Source: Bacteroidales bacterium (lineage in GTDB: Bacteria > Bacteroidota > Bacteroidia > Bacteroidales > UBA932). Taken from it: a stretch of DNA of 64,000 nucleotides. The DNA is taken from assembly GCA_017620335.1 (NCBI GenBank), contig JAFZQO010000015.1, positions 1-64,000 of the forward strand, given 5' to 3'. Each line of letters starts with the position of its first letter. Positions within the stretch are counted from its first letter, which is position 1. The notes under the pieces were generated by a model. It was not told the origin of the DNA. It made no database searches and saw only the letters and a list, made by a program, of their open reading frames with translations. Made by a program: the position numbers and the translations under genes. Below are positions 8,532 to 16,629 of this stretch, piece after piece.

Positions 8532-11500
8532 CTACTGTCCCTTGTAGGAGAAATCGCGCGGGGCCGGGACCGGAGGCAGCGGCTTGCGGTCCTTGAGTTT
8601 GCCCAGGAGGACCTCGATGGCCTTGTCCAGCTGCTCGTCTATTCCGGCCTGCTCCTTGATCGGATCGTTCTCAACATAAATGTCAGGGTCGACGCCGTGG
8701 TTCTCGATGATCCACTCGCCGGTCTTGACGTCGTAGTTGGTGAAGAACGGGACGCGGATGTCGGTGCCATCCATATACGGCAGCGAGCCGCTGATGCCGA
8801 CGATGCCGCCCCATGTGCGGGTGCCGATCAGCTCACCGAGGCCGGTGGCCTTGAAGCTCCACGGGAAGAGGTCTCCGTCGGAAGCGGAGAACTTGTTGAT
8901 GAGGCAGACCTTCGGGCCCACGAACGTGCCCTCGGGCACGGTGTTGGTGCGGCTGGAGGACCTGGACATCGTCATGCGGTAAGGCTCGCGGAGCAGGCGC
9001 TCGATGATCATCGGTGATACGTTGCCGCCGCCGTTGGCGCGGTCGTCGATGATGAGGGCCTCCTTGTCAAGCTGCGGATAATAGTAGCGGACGAACTCGT
9101 TGAGGCCGTCGGCGCTCATGTCCGGGATGTAGATGTATCCGATCCTGCCGTCCGAGGCTTTCTCCACATAGGCGATGTTCTTCTGGACCCACTCGTAATG
9201 CACGAGCGGATACTCGTCGGCGATGGGCTTGATGACGATCTTGTGAGAGTCGGAGCCGTTGGCCTTGGAGGCGACGGTGAGCTCGGTGAGCACGCCTGCT
9301 TTTCCGACCAGGAGCGAGTAGATGTTGGCCACGTCCTTGAGGTCCTGTCCGTCGACTGCGAGGATATAGTCACCCTCCTTCACTCCGAGGCCGGGCTCGG
9401 TGAGAGGCGAACGCAGGGACTGGCTGTAGGGGGCTCCCTTGTAGATGTGGTCGATCTTGTAGCCGTTCCTGTCCTTGGAGACGACGGCTCCGAGCAGGCC
9501 CATCTGGATGCGCTCGGGCTTGGGATAGTTGCCAGGAGTAATATAGGAATGGCCGACGGTGAGCTCGCTTATCATCTCGCCGATGATGTAGTTGAGGTCG
9601 AGGCGTGTCTTGGCGTACGGGACCAGGACGGCGTATTTCTCCTTCATGGCCTTCCAGTCGATGCCGTGCATGTTCTCGAGATAGAAACCGTCGCGGAAGG
9701 CGCGCCATGCCTCGTCGAAGATCTGGGCCCACTCCTGCTCGTAATCGATGTCGGCCACCAGGTCGGTTAGCTTGACACCGTCGCCCTCGAGGTTCACGCG
9801 ACCGCGCGGGATGTCAATCACATGATACTTGCCCCTGTTGTTGACAATGGCCTTCTTGCCAATGACGGAGACATTCCCGTCGGAGATTTGCTTGGACTCA
9901 CCGGTGGCGAGGTCAAGCGACTGGGTGCCGCCGCGGCCGCCGTAAAGCAGGGTCTTGCCGTCGCTGTAGATCGGACGGGCGCCGGCGCTGACTCCGGGCA
10001 CGCGCAGGATGCGCTCGTACATGCCGTCGGCATCAACCTTGAGCGCAGGCGCCTCGGCCTTGTCGTCCTTCTTGGGACCGTCGCCGCGGGCCTCTGCAGC
10101 CGCGGGCTCACCGTCCTTGGGGAGGAACGGGGAAGGGGTGTCCTTGGAAAGGATGGCGACATACATGGCGCTCATGTTGGAATAGGCATAGTCCCATTCG
10201 ACCGAGCTGTAGGTCGGGTTGAGGTCGCGCGCGGATGTGAAGAACAGGTACTTTCCGTCCTCGCTGAAGAGCGGAGATCCGGAGTCGTACCATTTCTCGG
10301 TGATGGGGATCTCCTGTCCCGTGGCGATGTTGTAGATATAGACCACGCCCATCTCGTTGGCGGCGGGCTTGGTATAGGCTATCCACTGGCTGTCCGCGGA
10401 GAAGTCGCCCACGCGCGGCTCAGCCTCGGGATTGGTCATGAGGACCTTGGATGCGCCGTCGGGGATGCTGACGCGTACCAGGCGGTTCTTGCGGTCGGTA
10501 TAGAGGAGGGAGTTGCTGTCAGGGGCCCATACGATCGTGCGGATGTAGGTGTCGGAGCCCTTGGTCAGCTGGACAGGCTCGGTCTTCTCGACGTCCTGCA
10601 GGTAGATCTCGGTCTCGCCGGTGCGGTCGGAGATGTAGGCGATGTATTTGCCGTCGGGGGAGAATGCAGCAGCGCGCTCGTTGGCGCCCGGGGTGCGGGT
10701 GATGTTGCGGGTGACGCCGGCCTTCACAGGCACGGTGAAGACTTCACCGCGTGCGGTCACGGCCACGCGGTCTCCCTTGTCGGAGATGCTGAACGCGGTG
10801 ACGTTGCGGTCAACCTGCTTCTTCTCGGGGCGGGCGTAGACACCCTCCGCGTCAAGCTCGATGTTGATCTTCTTGTACTGGCGGTTGGCGGGATTGAGGG
10901 AGTAGATGTAGCCGGCGTTCTCGAAGACTATCATCTTTCCGTTGGTACTCGGGAACTTGACATCGTACTCCTTGAAGTCGGTGACCTTCTCGGTCGTGCC
11001 CGTCTTGGTGTTGTAAACGAAGATGTTCATCCAGTGGTCGCGGTCGGAGATGAAGAAGATCTCGTCGCCGATCCACATGGGCATGATGTCCTGGGCCTCG
11101 TTGTCGGTGATGGCCTTGACGGACTTGCCGTCGTAGATCCATATCTCGTCGGCCTGTCCGCCGCGGTAGTACTTCCAGGTACGGAACTCGCGGAAAACGC
11201 GGTTGTACGCAAGTTTCTTCCCGTCAGGGGAATAGCTGCAGAAACCGCCTTCAGGGAGAGGAAGGGCCTCGCTCATGCCTCCGGCGGCCGGAACCGTCCA
11301 GAGCTTGCCCTCGAAGCCGTCGCCGATGCGGTTGCGATAGACTATGTCCTTGCCGTCGGGAGTCCAGCACATGACGATGTTGTTGGGGCCCATGCGGTCG
11401 CCAAGGTCGTCGCGGCTGTTGGTGCTGGTATAGGTGAGGCGGACCGGCTCCCCGCCCGTGACGGGCATGGAATAGACTTCGGTGTTGCCGTCATACTGTG

Positions 11501-11741
11501 CGGTGAAGGCGATGGTCTTTCCGTCGGGGGAGAAACGGGCGAACATCTCATAGCCGATGTGCGAGGTAAGGCGCTCGGCGCGGCCTCCGGAGAGCGGGGC
11601 CTTGTAGAGGTCGCCGGCGTAGGAGAACACCACGTCGGTACCGTTGGTGGTGGGGAAGCGAAGGAGCCTGCCTTCGTCAGCGCGGGCTGAAACCGCAAAC
11701 CCTGCCACGATCAGCAGGGTGCAGAACAATTTCTTGATCAT
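8532..11741 (-). CDS. Tricorn-like S41 protease, periplasmic
   Basis: A 1069-residue exported protein of the Tricorn-protease-homologue class. After a signal peptide (VAGFAVSARA) come WD40/TolB-like beta-propeller repeats (about 30-550; repeated SPDGKTIAFT, SPDGKKLAYN, SPDGKYIAYI motifs), a low-complexity Ala/Asp/Lys linker near 550-570, a C1-type helical domain, a PDZ domain (about 755-840, LGAVVSKDRNGYKI to GDYILAVDGQDL) and an S41 catalytic core. Ser954 in FSASDGD is the expected nucleophile. In archaea Tricorn degrades peptides from the proteasome; bacterial secreted homologues are thought to handle oligopeptides. It is the second gene of a minus-strand run (small EF-hand protein, M48 protease, this, GH2). 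Confidence 0.92.
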   Translation of the reverse strand: MIKKLFCTLLIVAGFAVSARADEGRLLRFPTTNGTDVVFSYAGDLYKAPLSGGRAERLTSHIGYEMFARFSPDGKTIAFTAQYDGNTEVYSMPVTGGEPVRLTYTSTNSRDDLGDRMGPNNIVMCWTPDGKDIVYRNRIGDGFEGKLWTVPAAGGMSEALPLPEGGFCSYSPDGKKLAYNRVFREFRTWKYYRGGQADEIWIYDGKSVKAITDNEAQDIMPMWIGDEIFFISDRDHWMNIFVYNTKTGTTEKVTDFKEYDVKFPSTNGKMIVFENAGYIYSLNPANRQYKKINIELDAEGVYARPEKKQVDRNVTAFSISDKGDRVAVTARGEVFTVPVKAGVTRNITRTPGANERAAAFSPDGKYIAYISDRTGETEIYLQDVEKTEPVQLTKGSDTYIRTIVWAPDSNSLLYTDRKNRLVRVSIPDGASKVLMTNPEAEPRVGDFSADSQWIAYTKPAANEMGVVYIYNIATGQEIPITEKWYDSGSPLFSEDGKYLFFTSARDLNPTYSSVEWDYAYSNMSAMYVAILSKDTPSPFLPKDGEPAAAEARGDGPKKDDKAEAPALKVDADGMYERILRVPGVSAGARPIYSDGKTLLYGGRGGTQSLDLATGESKQISDGNVSVIGKKAIVNNRGKYHVIDIPRGRVNLEGDGVKLTDLVADIDYEQEWAQIFDEAWRAFRDGFYLENMHGIDWKAMKEKYAVLVPYAKTRLDLNYIIGEMISELTVGHSYITPGNYPKPERIQMGLLGAVVSKDRNGYKIDHIYKGAPYSQSLRSPLTEPGLGVKEGDYILAVDGQDLKDVANIYSLLVGKAGVLTELTVASKANGSDSHKIVIKPIADEYPLVHYEWVQKNIAYVEKASDGRIGYIYIPDMSADGLNEFVRYYYPQLDKEALIIDDRANGGGNVSPMIIERLLREPYRMTMSRSSSRTNTVPEGTFVGPKVCLINKFSASDGDLFPWSFKATGLGELIGTRTWGGIVGISGSLPYMDGTDIRVPFFTNYDVKTGEWIIENHGVDPDIYVENDPIKEQAGIDEQLDKAIEVLLGKLKDRKPLPPVPAPRDFSYKGQ

Positions 11742-11758
11742 TGTGTAAGTCCGGTGGA

Positions 11759-12532
11759 TTATTTATTGTTTTTCGTGTATTGGTCCGCCATGGCGCGCGC
11801 TCTCTCGGCGCGCTTTACATTGTCGGGGTGGGAGGAGAACATCTGGGACACTTTCGAGGCCTGCGTACCCTCGGAGAGGGTCTTCAGTTTCTCGAGGGAG
11901 TTGGCCATGCTATAGGGGGAGTACCCCATGGCGACGGAGAACTCGAAGCCGAATTCGTCTGCCGCCAGCTCCTGCTTCTGCGAGAACTGGGCGTTGACCA
12001 GGGCTTCGGCTATGCCGCCGCCAAGACCCTGCGCCACCGCTCCCACTGCGCCGGCCGCACCGACTATGTCGCTGGCGGCCGAGGCCATGTACGCCTTTTT
12101 CATAGCGTTTTTGGTGTCCTGATGGACGACGTGGCCTATCTCATGCCCGATGACGGCCATGAGCTCGCCGTCGTCCATAAGGTCCATGAGACCGGAATAG
12201 ACGCGCACGGAACCGTCGCCGCTGGCGAAGGCGTTGACCTGATCGGTCCTGTAAACCTTATAGTTGAGTTTCAGGCCGTTGAGTTGGCCTACGCTGGCCA
12301 TAAGCTTGCGCAGGCGGGCCAGATAAGCGCCGTTGTCGATGGTATTCTGCTGGTCGAGCTGGGCTACGGACTGCCTGCAGAGCTCGGCTATCTGCTCGTC
12401 CGTGATGGACATGGCCGTGACGGCCTTGCCCGTGGCCGAGGCGATCCTCTCCTGGTCCCAGTTTATACCAGCCAAAAGGCCGCAGCCGGTGAACAGCCAG
12501 GCTGCAGCCATCAATGAAAGTATCCTTTTCAT
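11759..12532 (-). CDS. M48 family metalloprotease lipoprotein
   Basis: A 257-residue zinc metalloprotease of the M48 (YggG/LoiP-like) group. The lipobox is FTGC, giving a lipid-anchored periplasmic protein. The active-site HEIGH lies at His130-His134, and the third ligand Glu is probably in QKQELAADEFGFEF downstream. These enzymes act in envelope quality control, cutting misassembled outer-membrane proteins. The gene is 3 bases after the small EF-hand-like gene and 17 bases before the Tricorn-like gene on the same strand; the three make a plausible envelope-proteolysis operon. Confidence 0.92.
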   Translation of the reverse strand: MKRILSLMAAAWLFTGCGLLAGINWDQERIASATGKAVTAMSITDEQIAELCRQSVAQLDQQNTIDNGAYLARLRKLMASVGQLNGLKLNYKVYRTDQVNAFASGDGSVRVYSGLMDLMDDGELMAVIGHEIGHVVHQDTKNAMKKAYMASAASDIVGAAGAVGAVAQGLGGGIAEALVNAQFSQKQELAADEFGFEFSVAMGYSPYSMANSLEKLKTLSEGTQASKVSQMFSSHPDNVKRAERARAMADQYTKNNK

Positions 12533-12535
12533 TCT

Positions 12536-13012
12536 TTATTTGCCTCCCTTAAGGATGCTGCCGAGGATGGCGCCTGCGGCACCGCCGAGGATGGAGCCGC
12601 CGGTTTTCTTCTTGGGCTGGGCACCCGAAAGCGTCAGGATGATGTCGTTGAGGTCCACGTCGCCGTCGCCGTCCATGTCCTTGAGCAGGCCGGAGAGCTT
12701 GCCGATGATGGTCGGGATGAGACCGGTGAGGGCGGAATTGGTCTTGTTGCCGAGGCCGAGCTTGCTCAGGATGTTGCCGGCAAAGATCTTGGTCGCCAGT
12801 GCCGTGACGGGGCTGGTGGCGGCGTTGGACTTGCCACCGAAGAGGTTCTTGAGGACCTCGACTCCGCCGGGGGCGGTGGCGGTCTGGGTCAGGCTCTTGA
12901 AGATGGAGTCGGAGAGGCCGTTGAGGACGGTTTTCTGAACGTTGGAAGGAACTTCAACATTCTGAGCGGCTGCAGCGACCTGCTGGGCCAGAAGATCGGT
13001 TAAAGATGCCAT
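12536..13012 (-). CDS. Small hydrophobic protein with an EF-hand-like loop
   Basis: A 158-residue protein with no clear signal peptide. It resembles the small Bacteroidetes proteins related to DUF937: Ala/Leu-rich helices, then a calcium-loop sequence DMDGDGDVDLNDI (about 116-128) like a dockerin or EF-hand motif, and a Gly-rich tail GGSILGGAAGAILGSIL. Function unknown. The EF-hand residues at positions 1, 3, 5 and 9 of the loop are acidic, so calcium binding is plausible. First gene of the minus-strand run into the M48 protease; no clear TAnnTTTG box was seen upstream. Confidence 0.8.
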   Translation of the reverse strand: MASLTDLLAQQVAAAAQNVEVPSNVQKTVLNGLSDSIFKSLTQTATAPGGVEVLKNLFGGKSNAATSPVTALATKIFAGNILSKLGLGNKTNSALTGLIPTIIGKLSGLLKDMDGDGDVDLNDIILTLSGAQPKKKTGGSILGGAAGAILGSILKGGK

Positions 13013-13145
13013 AATCTGTTAAAATTAAGTGTTTCAGTGTTTTCTAATCAGTGTAGCCCGAAAAAACATTCGGATATGTAAAAATAGGAAATAATATTGA
13101 ATATTGTCCACTTGAGGCGAAAGTTCTCGTTTTTTTTGCCTATTT

Positions 13146-13176
13146 TTTGCTTTTTATCAAAACTGTTGTAACTTTG
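13146..13176 (+). promoter_or_regulatory. Promoter of the tRNA-Gln/tRNA-Met unit
   Basis: TTTG at 13146-13149, exactly 19 bases, then TAACTTTG at 13169-13176: a full match to the Bacteroidetes promoter pattern. The tRNA-Gln gene begins 33 bases after the -7 box. Confidence 0.85.
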
Positions 13177-13209
13177 CACTCCCGTTTCGGCGGGCTTGAA
13201 ATAACACAT

Positions 13210-13280
13210 TGAGATATGGTGTAATGGTAGCACTACAGATTCTGGCTCTGTCAGTGAGGGTTCGAATCCTTCTATCTCAA
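13210..13280 (+). tRNA. tRNA-Gln (anticodon CTG)
   Basis: A 71-base cloverleaf. The acceptor arms TGAGATA and TATCTCA pair perfectly, the anticodon stem ACAGA/TCTGT encloses the seven-base loop TTCTGGC with anticodon CTG, and the T arm has a normal TTCGAAT loop. The discriminator is A280; CCA is not encoded. Confidence 0.92.
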
Positions 13281-13299
13281 CAACCCTTCGGGGTATGAT

Positions 13300-13376
13300 G
13301 GCGGGGTAGCTCAGCTGGTTAGAGCGTCGGATTCATAATCCGGAGGTCGTGGGATCATGCCCCACTCCCGCTACCA
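13300..13376 (+). tRNA. tRNA with CAT anticodon (tRNA-Met, possibly Ile2)
   Basis: A 77-base cloverleaf with encoded CCA. The acceptor stem is GGCGGGG/TCCCGCT with G-T pairs at both ends, and the anticodon stem TCGGA/TCCGG encloses loop TTCATAA. The T loop is ATCATGC instead of the usual TTCRANN, with A at position 54 and T at 58. The acceptor's first pair is not the mismatch of an initiator, so this is an elongator Met or a lysidine-modified Ile tRNA; sequence alone does not settle it. Confidence 0.9.
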
Positions 13377-13439
13377 ACAGCGACATAAGTAAGAGGCGAG
13401 TACGAAGCCCTTACAAACATAAATACTCAAGATATGCTT

Positions 13440-13468
13440 CCGGCGCTTTGCACAGCGGCGGTTTTTTT
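13440..13468 (+). terminator. Terminator after the tRNA genes
   Basis: Stem CCGGCGCT (13440-13447) with AGCGGCGG (13454-13461), one G-G mismatch and a six-base loop, followed by seven T (13462-13468). Confidence 0.75.
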
Positions 13469-13501
13469 GTTTTATGTCAGGTGGTTATCTGATTCTTTTC
13501 C

Positions 13502-13509
13502 TATCTTTG
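13502..13509 (+). promoter_or_regulatory. -7 box before the BACON lipoprotein gene
   Basis: TATCTTTG at 13502-13509 matches TAnnTTTG 46 bases before the start codon. No good TTTG at the -33 distance is visible. Confidence 0.5.
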
Positions 13510-13554
13510 TAATTACCACACAATTGATGACGTTCCATTTTTTTATTAAACTAT

Positions 13555-14712
13555 ATGAAAAGGCTGCAAGCAATAGTAGTGTTGCTTTTCTCTTTTATAT
13601 GTGTATTCACTTCGTGTGAAAAGGCACCATTCCTTACGATAAACACGCCGGGTAGCATCAACTTCACGGAACAAGGGGGAACCCAGAAGATCTCATTCAC
13701 TGCAAACAGGGACTGGACAGTTTCATCATCTGAAACTTGGTGCAAGATTTCTCCTTCATCGGGCCTCAAGTCAGACGGTGAGGTATCCTTCACCATTACA
13801 TGCAATCCGAATACGACCTATGATTCCCGTAATGCCACTGTGACAATCAAGGCAGAGGAGTTGGTTGAATCCATTACTGTGACACAGGACACAAATATTG
13901 GTCTTGTCGTTACCCCTTTGAGCTACGATATTGGAAACCGCACACAAAGGCTTGAGGTTACAATCAGCACTAATGTTGATTACTCAGTGAACATAGACAA
14001 AAACTGTCAAGAATGGATCTCCCTTACAAATACTAAAGCTTTATCTTCGACCGGCCTTGTGTTAAGTGTTGCTGAAAACAATACGTATAATGATCGTGAG
14101 GGAAGAGTTATCATAAGACAAACAAATGGCCCGTTGTTTCAAACCATAATCATACGTCAAGGTGCGAAATACGGTTTATTTGTTTCACCTGACTCATATG
14201 AACTTTCCAATGAGTCACAAACGATAGAAATTGAAGTTAATTACAACGTTGCTTTTGATGTTATTATCCCGGAAGAAGATAACGGCCCTTTCGTATATAT
14301 CATTGGTGATATGCCGGCGACCAAGGCTCTTTCTTCAAATAAATATCGGATAGGTGTAAGGGCGAATTTATCTGATGATGATAGGGAGACGACTATTACA
14401 TTCAAGCAAAGAGATGGAGAATTATGCGGAACTGTGTATATACATCAAGAGCCAGGTGATATTTCCGTGTTAAAACCATATGTTTTATTCTCATACTCTT
14501 CAAGGCATATTTCTCCTATACAGATTATCCCCGTCTTCGCAAATTGGACTATTTTTTGGGGTTCTGGGGTGTTTTCTTATTGGCCGGATGAGGCCAGCCA
14601 TGTGTTCAATCGCGATGGAGTCCACGATGTTTTACTCTCCGGTTCAGAGATAACCGATTTTATTGTCAGTGTCAAAGGTCTTGATATGATTGATTTGTCT
14701 AGTTTTGAGTAG
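13555..14712 (+). CDS. BACON-domain lipoprotein
   Basis: A 385-residue lipoprotein (signal ending VFTSC) with about three BACON-type beta-sandwich repeats: residues about 30-110 (GGTQKISFTANRDWTVSSS), about 115-205, and about 205-295. BACON domains in Bacteroidetes are carbohydrate- or mucin-binding or spacer modules on surface lipoproteins. The last 90 residues are unlike BACON; the final part SVKGLDMIDLSSFE looks like the first turn of a leucine-rich or BspA-like repeat, as if a longer C-terminal domain had been cut off. Codon use is visibly AT-richer than the flanking genes, as in the next gene. The C10 protease gene begins one base after its stop codon, so the two are surely co-transcribed. 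Confidence 0.85.
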   Translation: MKRLQAIVVLLFSFICVFTSCEKAPFLTINTPGSINFTEQGGTQKISFTANRDWTVSSSETWCKISPSSGLKSDGEVSFTITCNPNTTYDSRNATVTIKAEELVESITVTQDTNIGLVVTPLSYDIGNRTQRLEVTISTNVDYSVNIDKNCQEWISLTNTKALSSTGLVLSVAENNTYNDREGRVIIRQTNGPLFQTIIIRQGAKYGLFVSPDSYELSNESQTIEIEVNYNVAFDVIIPEEDNGPFVYIIGDMPATKALSSNKYRIGVRANLSDDDRETTITFKQRDGELCGTVYIHQEPGDISVLKPYVLFSYSSRHISPIQIIPVFANWTIFWGSGVFSYWPDEASHVFNRDGVHDVLLSGSEITDFIVSVKGLDMIDLSSFE

Positions 14713-14713
14713 T

Positions 14714-16513
14714 ATGAGAAGAGTCACTTTATTTGTTTTTTCCCTTTGCCTCTGCTTGACAGGAGGTGCAAGGTCGGTTTCAATGCTGAAGGCAGAATCG
14801 GTAGCAAATGATTTCTTCGGGATTAACCCAAGTACGAAAGGCGGCGACGTCTTGCGTCTCATTTGGACAGGGGATCCAAAGACTAAATCAGGAGAAGAAG
14901 TAGATAATCCACCGTTTTATATTTATGGTAAGGATGGGGGAGGTTTCGTCATCGTGGCAGGCGACGATTGTTTGCGCCCTATCCTTGGCTACTCATTCGA
15001 GTCGAATTTCGTTTTGAGAGATATGCCGGACAACATCATTTGGTGGTTCAGCTCTTTGACAGAAATGGTCAATCAGGTCAGGAAAGAAGGACATCCCCAA
15101 TCGAATGAGGTTTCGAGTGAATGGCGGTCAGTGTCTGCAAAGGGTTCAAGTGGAGTAGAACTACATACTGCACGTTGGAATCAGTCTCATCCGTATAACA
15201 TGTTTACTCCTATGCTTAGGTCTAATGGAAAAGAACATTGTAATACCGGGTGTACGAATACCGCTACGGCTATAGTTATGCGTTATCACAAGTATCCCGA
15301 AGCGGGAAAAGGTACACTGCCGGATTATACTTATTCAAAAGGAGGGACTATTCGTACACAGCCAGGGCATGAACTTGGCCACAAATATGATTGGGATATA
15401 ATGCCCCTAAGCAATTTGAATAGTTCAACCCCATTGAATCAGGCTATGCAAGTCGCTCAGTTGATGTATGATTGCGGTGTTATGAATAAGTGTAAGTGGA
15501 ATCCAAATAATGCAGATACAGATCCCCAAAACATTCCCAATGCATTGATTACCTATATGGGATATGACAAGGGTATCAGATACCTTGAGCGTGAAGGTTT
15601 TGATACAGGAAAATGGGAAGAAATGATTCGTGAAGAGCTTGATAATGGTAGGCCTGTTCTTTATGGCGGAGGGCGCACTGATGGGAATGGCCATGAGTGG
15701 GTTATAGATGGCTATAATGATTCTGGCTATTTTATGATGAATTGGGGATGGGGCGGTAGTTCTAATGGCTTTTATCTTATAAGTCCGTTAAATGAAGCAG
15801 GAATGGCGTTTACGGAAAGGCACGATATGATAATAGGGATTAAACCTAACGTAGGAGGTGAACCCTATGGTAATGGAGTACCATGTCTTACTGGTTCATC
15901 AACTAGTAATTGGCGTTTTAACTTGAACCGTAGCTTCACAACAATCTTCAACATTAGGAATCAGGGTGTTCTAAGTAATCGCATTAATTATCGGGTAGCT
16001 CTTATTGATAAAGATGGAAATCTAAAACATTTCTTAAGTAACTCCGAAGTGATAGAAATTGAAGGATTTCAAATAGTCACTTTAGAAAGCACATGTATTA
16101 TGGAATCTATGCCAAATATCAATGATTTGATTGTTTTGTTTTATGAAGTTAATGGTGTGTGGAGACCGATGGAATACACTGATATGAATGTGATTAAAAT
16201 GAAAGGAACATCGGCTATTGAAGAGTGTACCACCGTATCCTATTCAAAGAAAACACATATTCTGACAATTAACACAGAAAAGGATAATGCAATACAGATT
16301 TATTACACTGATTCAGGCGGGAATAGTTTTATTAGAATGTCTCAGCAGAACAGTGGGACGAATTCAATCAACACTGCTACTGTACCAACAAACGTAGGGA
16401 ATGGATACTCTCCATATGATTTTACTGTACATATTTTTAATTTGGCAGAATCAAAAGAAATCCGACTTAAACTAAAAACTAAAGATGATAATAGTGTGGA
16501 AATCATTTATTAG
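14714..16513 (+). CDS. C10 (streptopain-like) cysteine protease
   Basis: A 599-residue secreted cysteine protease of peptidase family C10 (SpeB, PrtT, B. fragilis Bfp relatives). A signal peptide (MRRVTLFVFSLCLCLTGG) leads into a Spi-type inhibitory prodomain (about 20-140, with GGGFVIVAGDD). The nucleophile Cys180 lies in TGCTNTATA and His327 in GHEWVIDGYND, so the enzyme is probably active. About 230 further residues form C-terminal beta-rich domains, perhaps a secretion or adhesion module. The start at 14714 is preferred over the in-frame ATG at 14690, which lies inside the upstream gene. AT-rich like its partner. Host-protein degradation is the known role of relatives; here it is inferred. 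Confidence 0.9.
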   Translation: MRRVTLFVFSLCLCLTGGARSVSMLKAESVANDFFGINPSTKGGDVLRLIWTGDPKTKSGEEVDNPPFYIYGKDGGGFVIVAGDDCLRPILGYSFESNFVLRDMPDNIIWWFSSLTEMVNQVRKEGHPQSNEVSSEWRSVSAKGSSGVELHTARWNQSHPYNMFTPMLRSNGKEHCNTGCTNTATAIVMRYHKYPEAGKGTLPDYTYSKGGTIRTQPGHELGHKYDWDIMPLSNLNSSTPLNQAMQVAQLMYDCGVMNKCKWNPNNADTDPQNIPNALITYMGYDKGIRYLEREGFDTGKWEEMIREELDNGRPVLYGGGRTDGNGHEWVIDGYNDSGYFMMNWGWGGSSNGFYLISPLNEAGMAFTERHDMIIGIKPNVGGEPYGNGVPCLTGSSTSNWRFNLNRSFTTIFNIRNQGVLSNRINYRVALIDKDGNLKHFLSNSEVIEIEGFQIVTLESTCIMESMPNINDLIVLFYEVNGVWRPMEYTDMNVIKMKGTSAIEECTTVSYSKKTHILTINTEKDNAIQIYYTDSGGNSFIRMSQQNSGTNSINTATVPTNVGNGYSPYDFTVHIFNLAESKEIRLKLKTKDDNSVEIIY

Positions 16514-16629
16514 TAAGGAGTGTTTTTCTTTTACCTATCTAGACCCACTTTTGGGGATACTATCAGGCGGAGTTTTTGTGAATTGTTCGTAAATTTGTCT
16601 TTGCGAGCCCATAAAGGGGCGTCGCAGAC

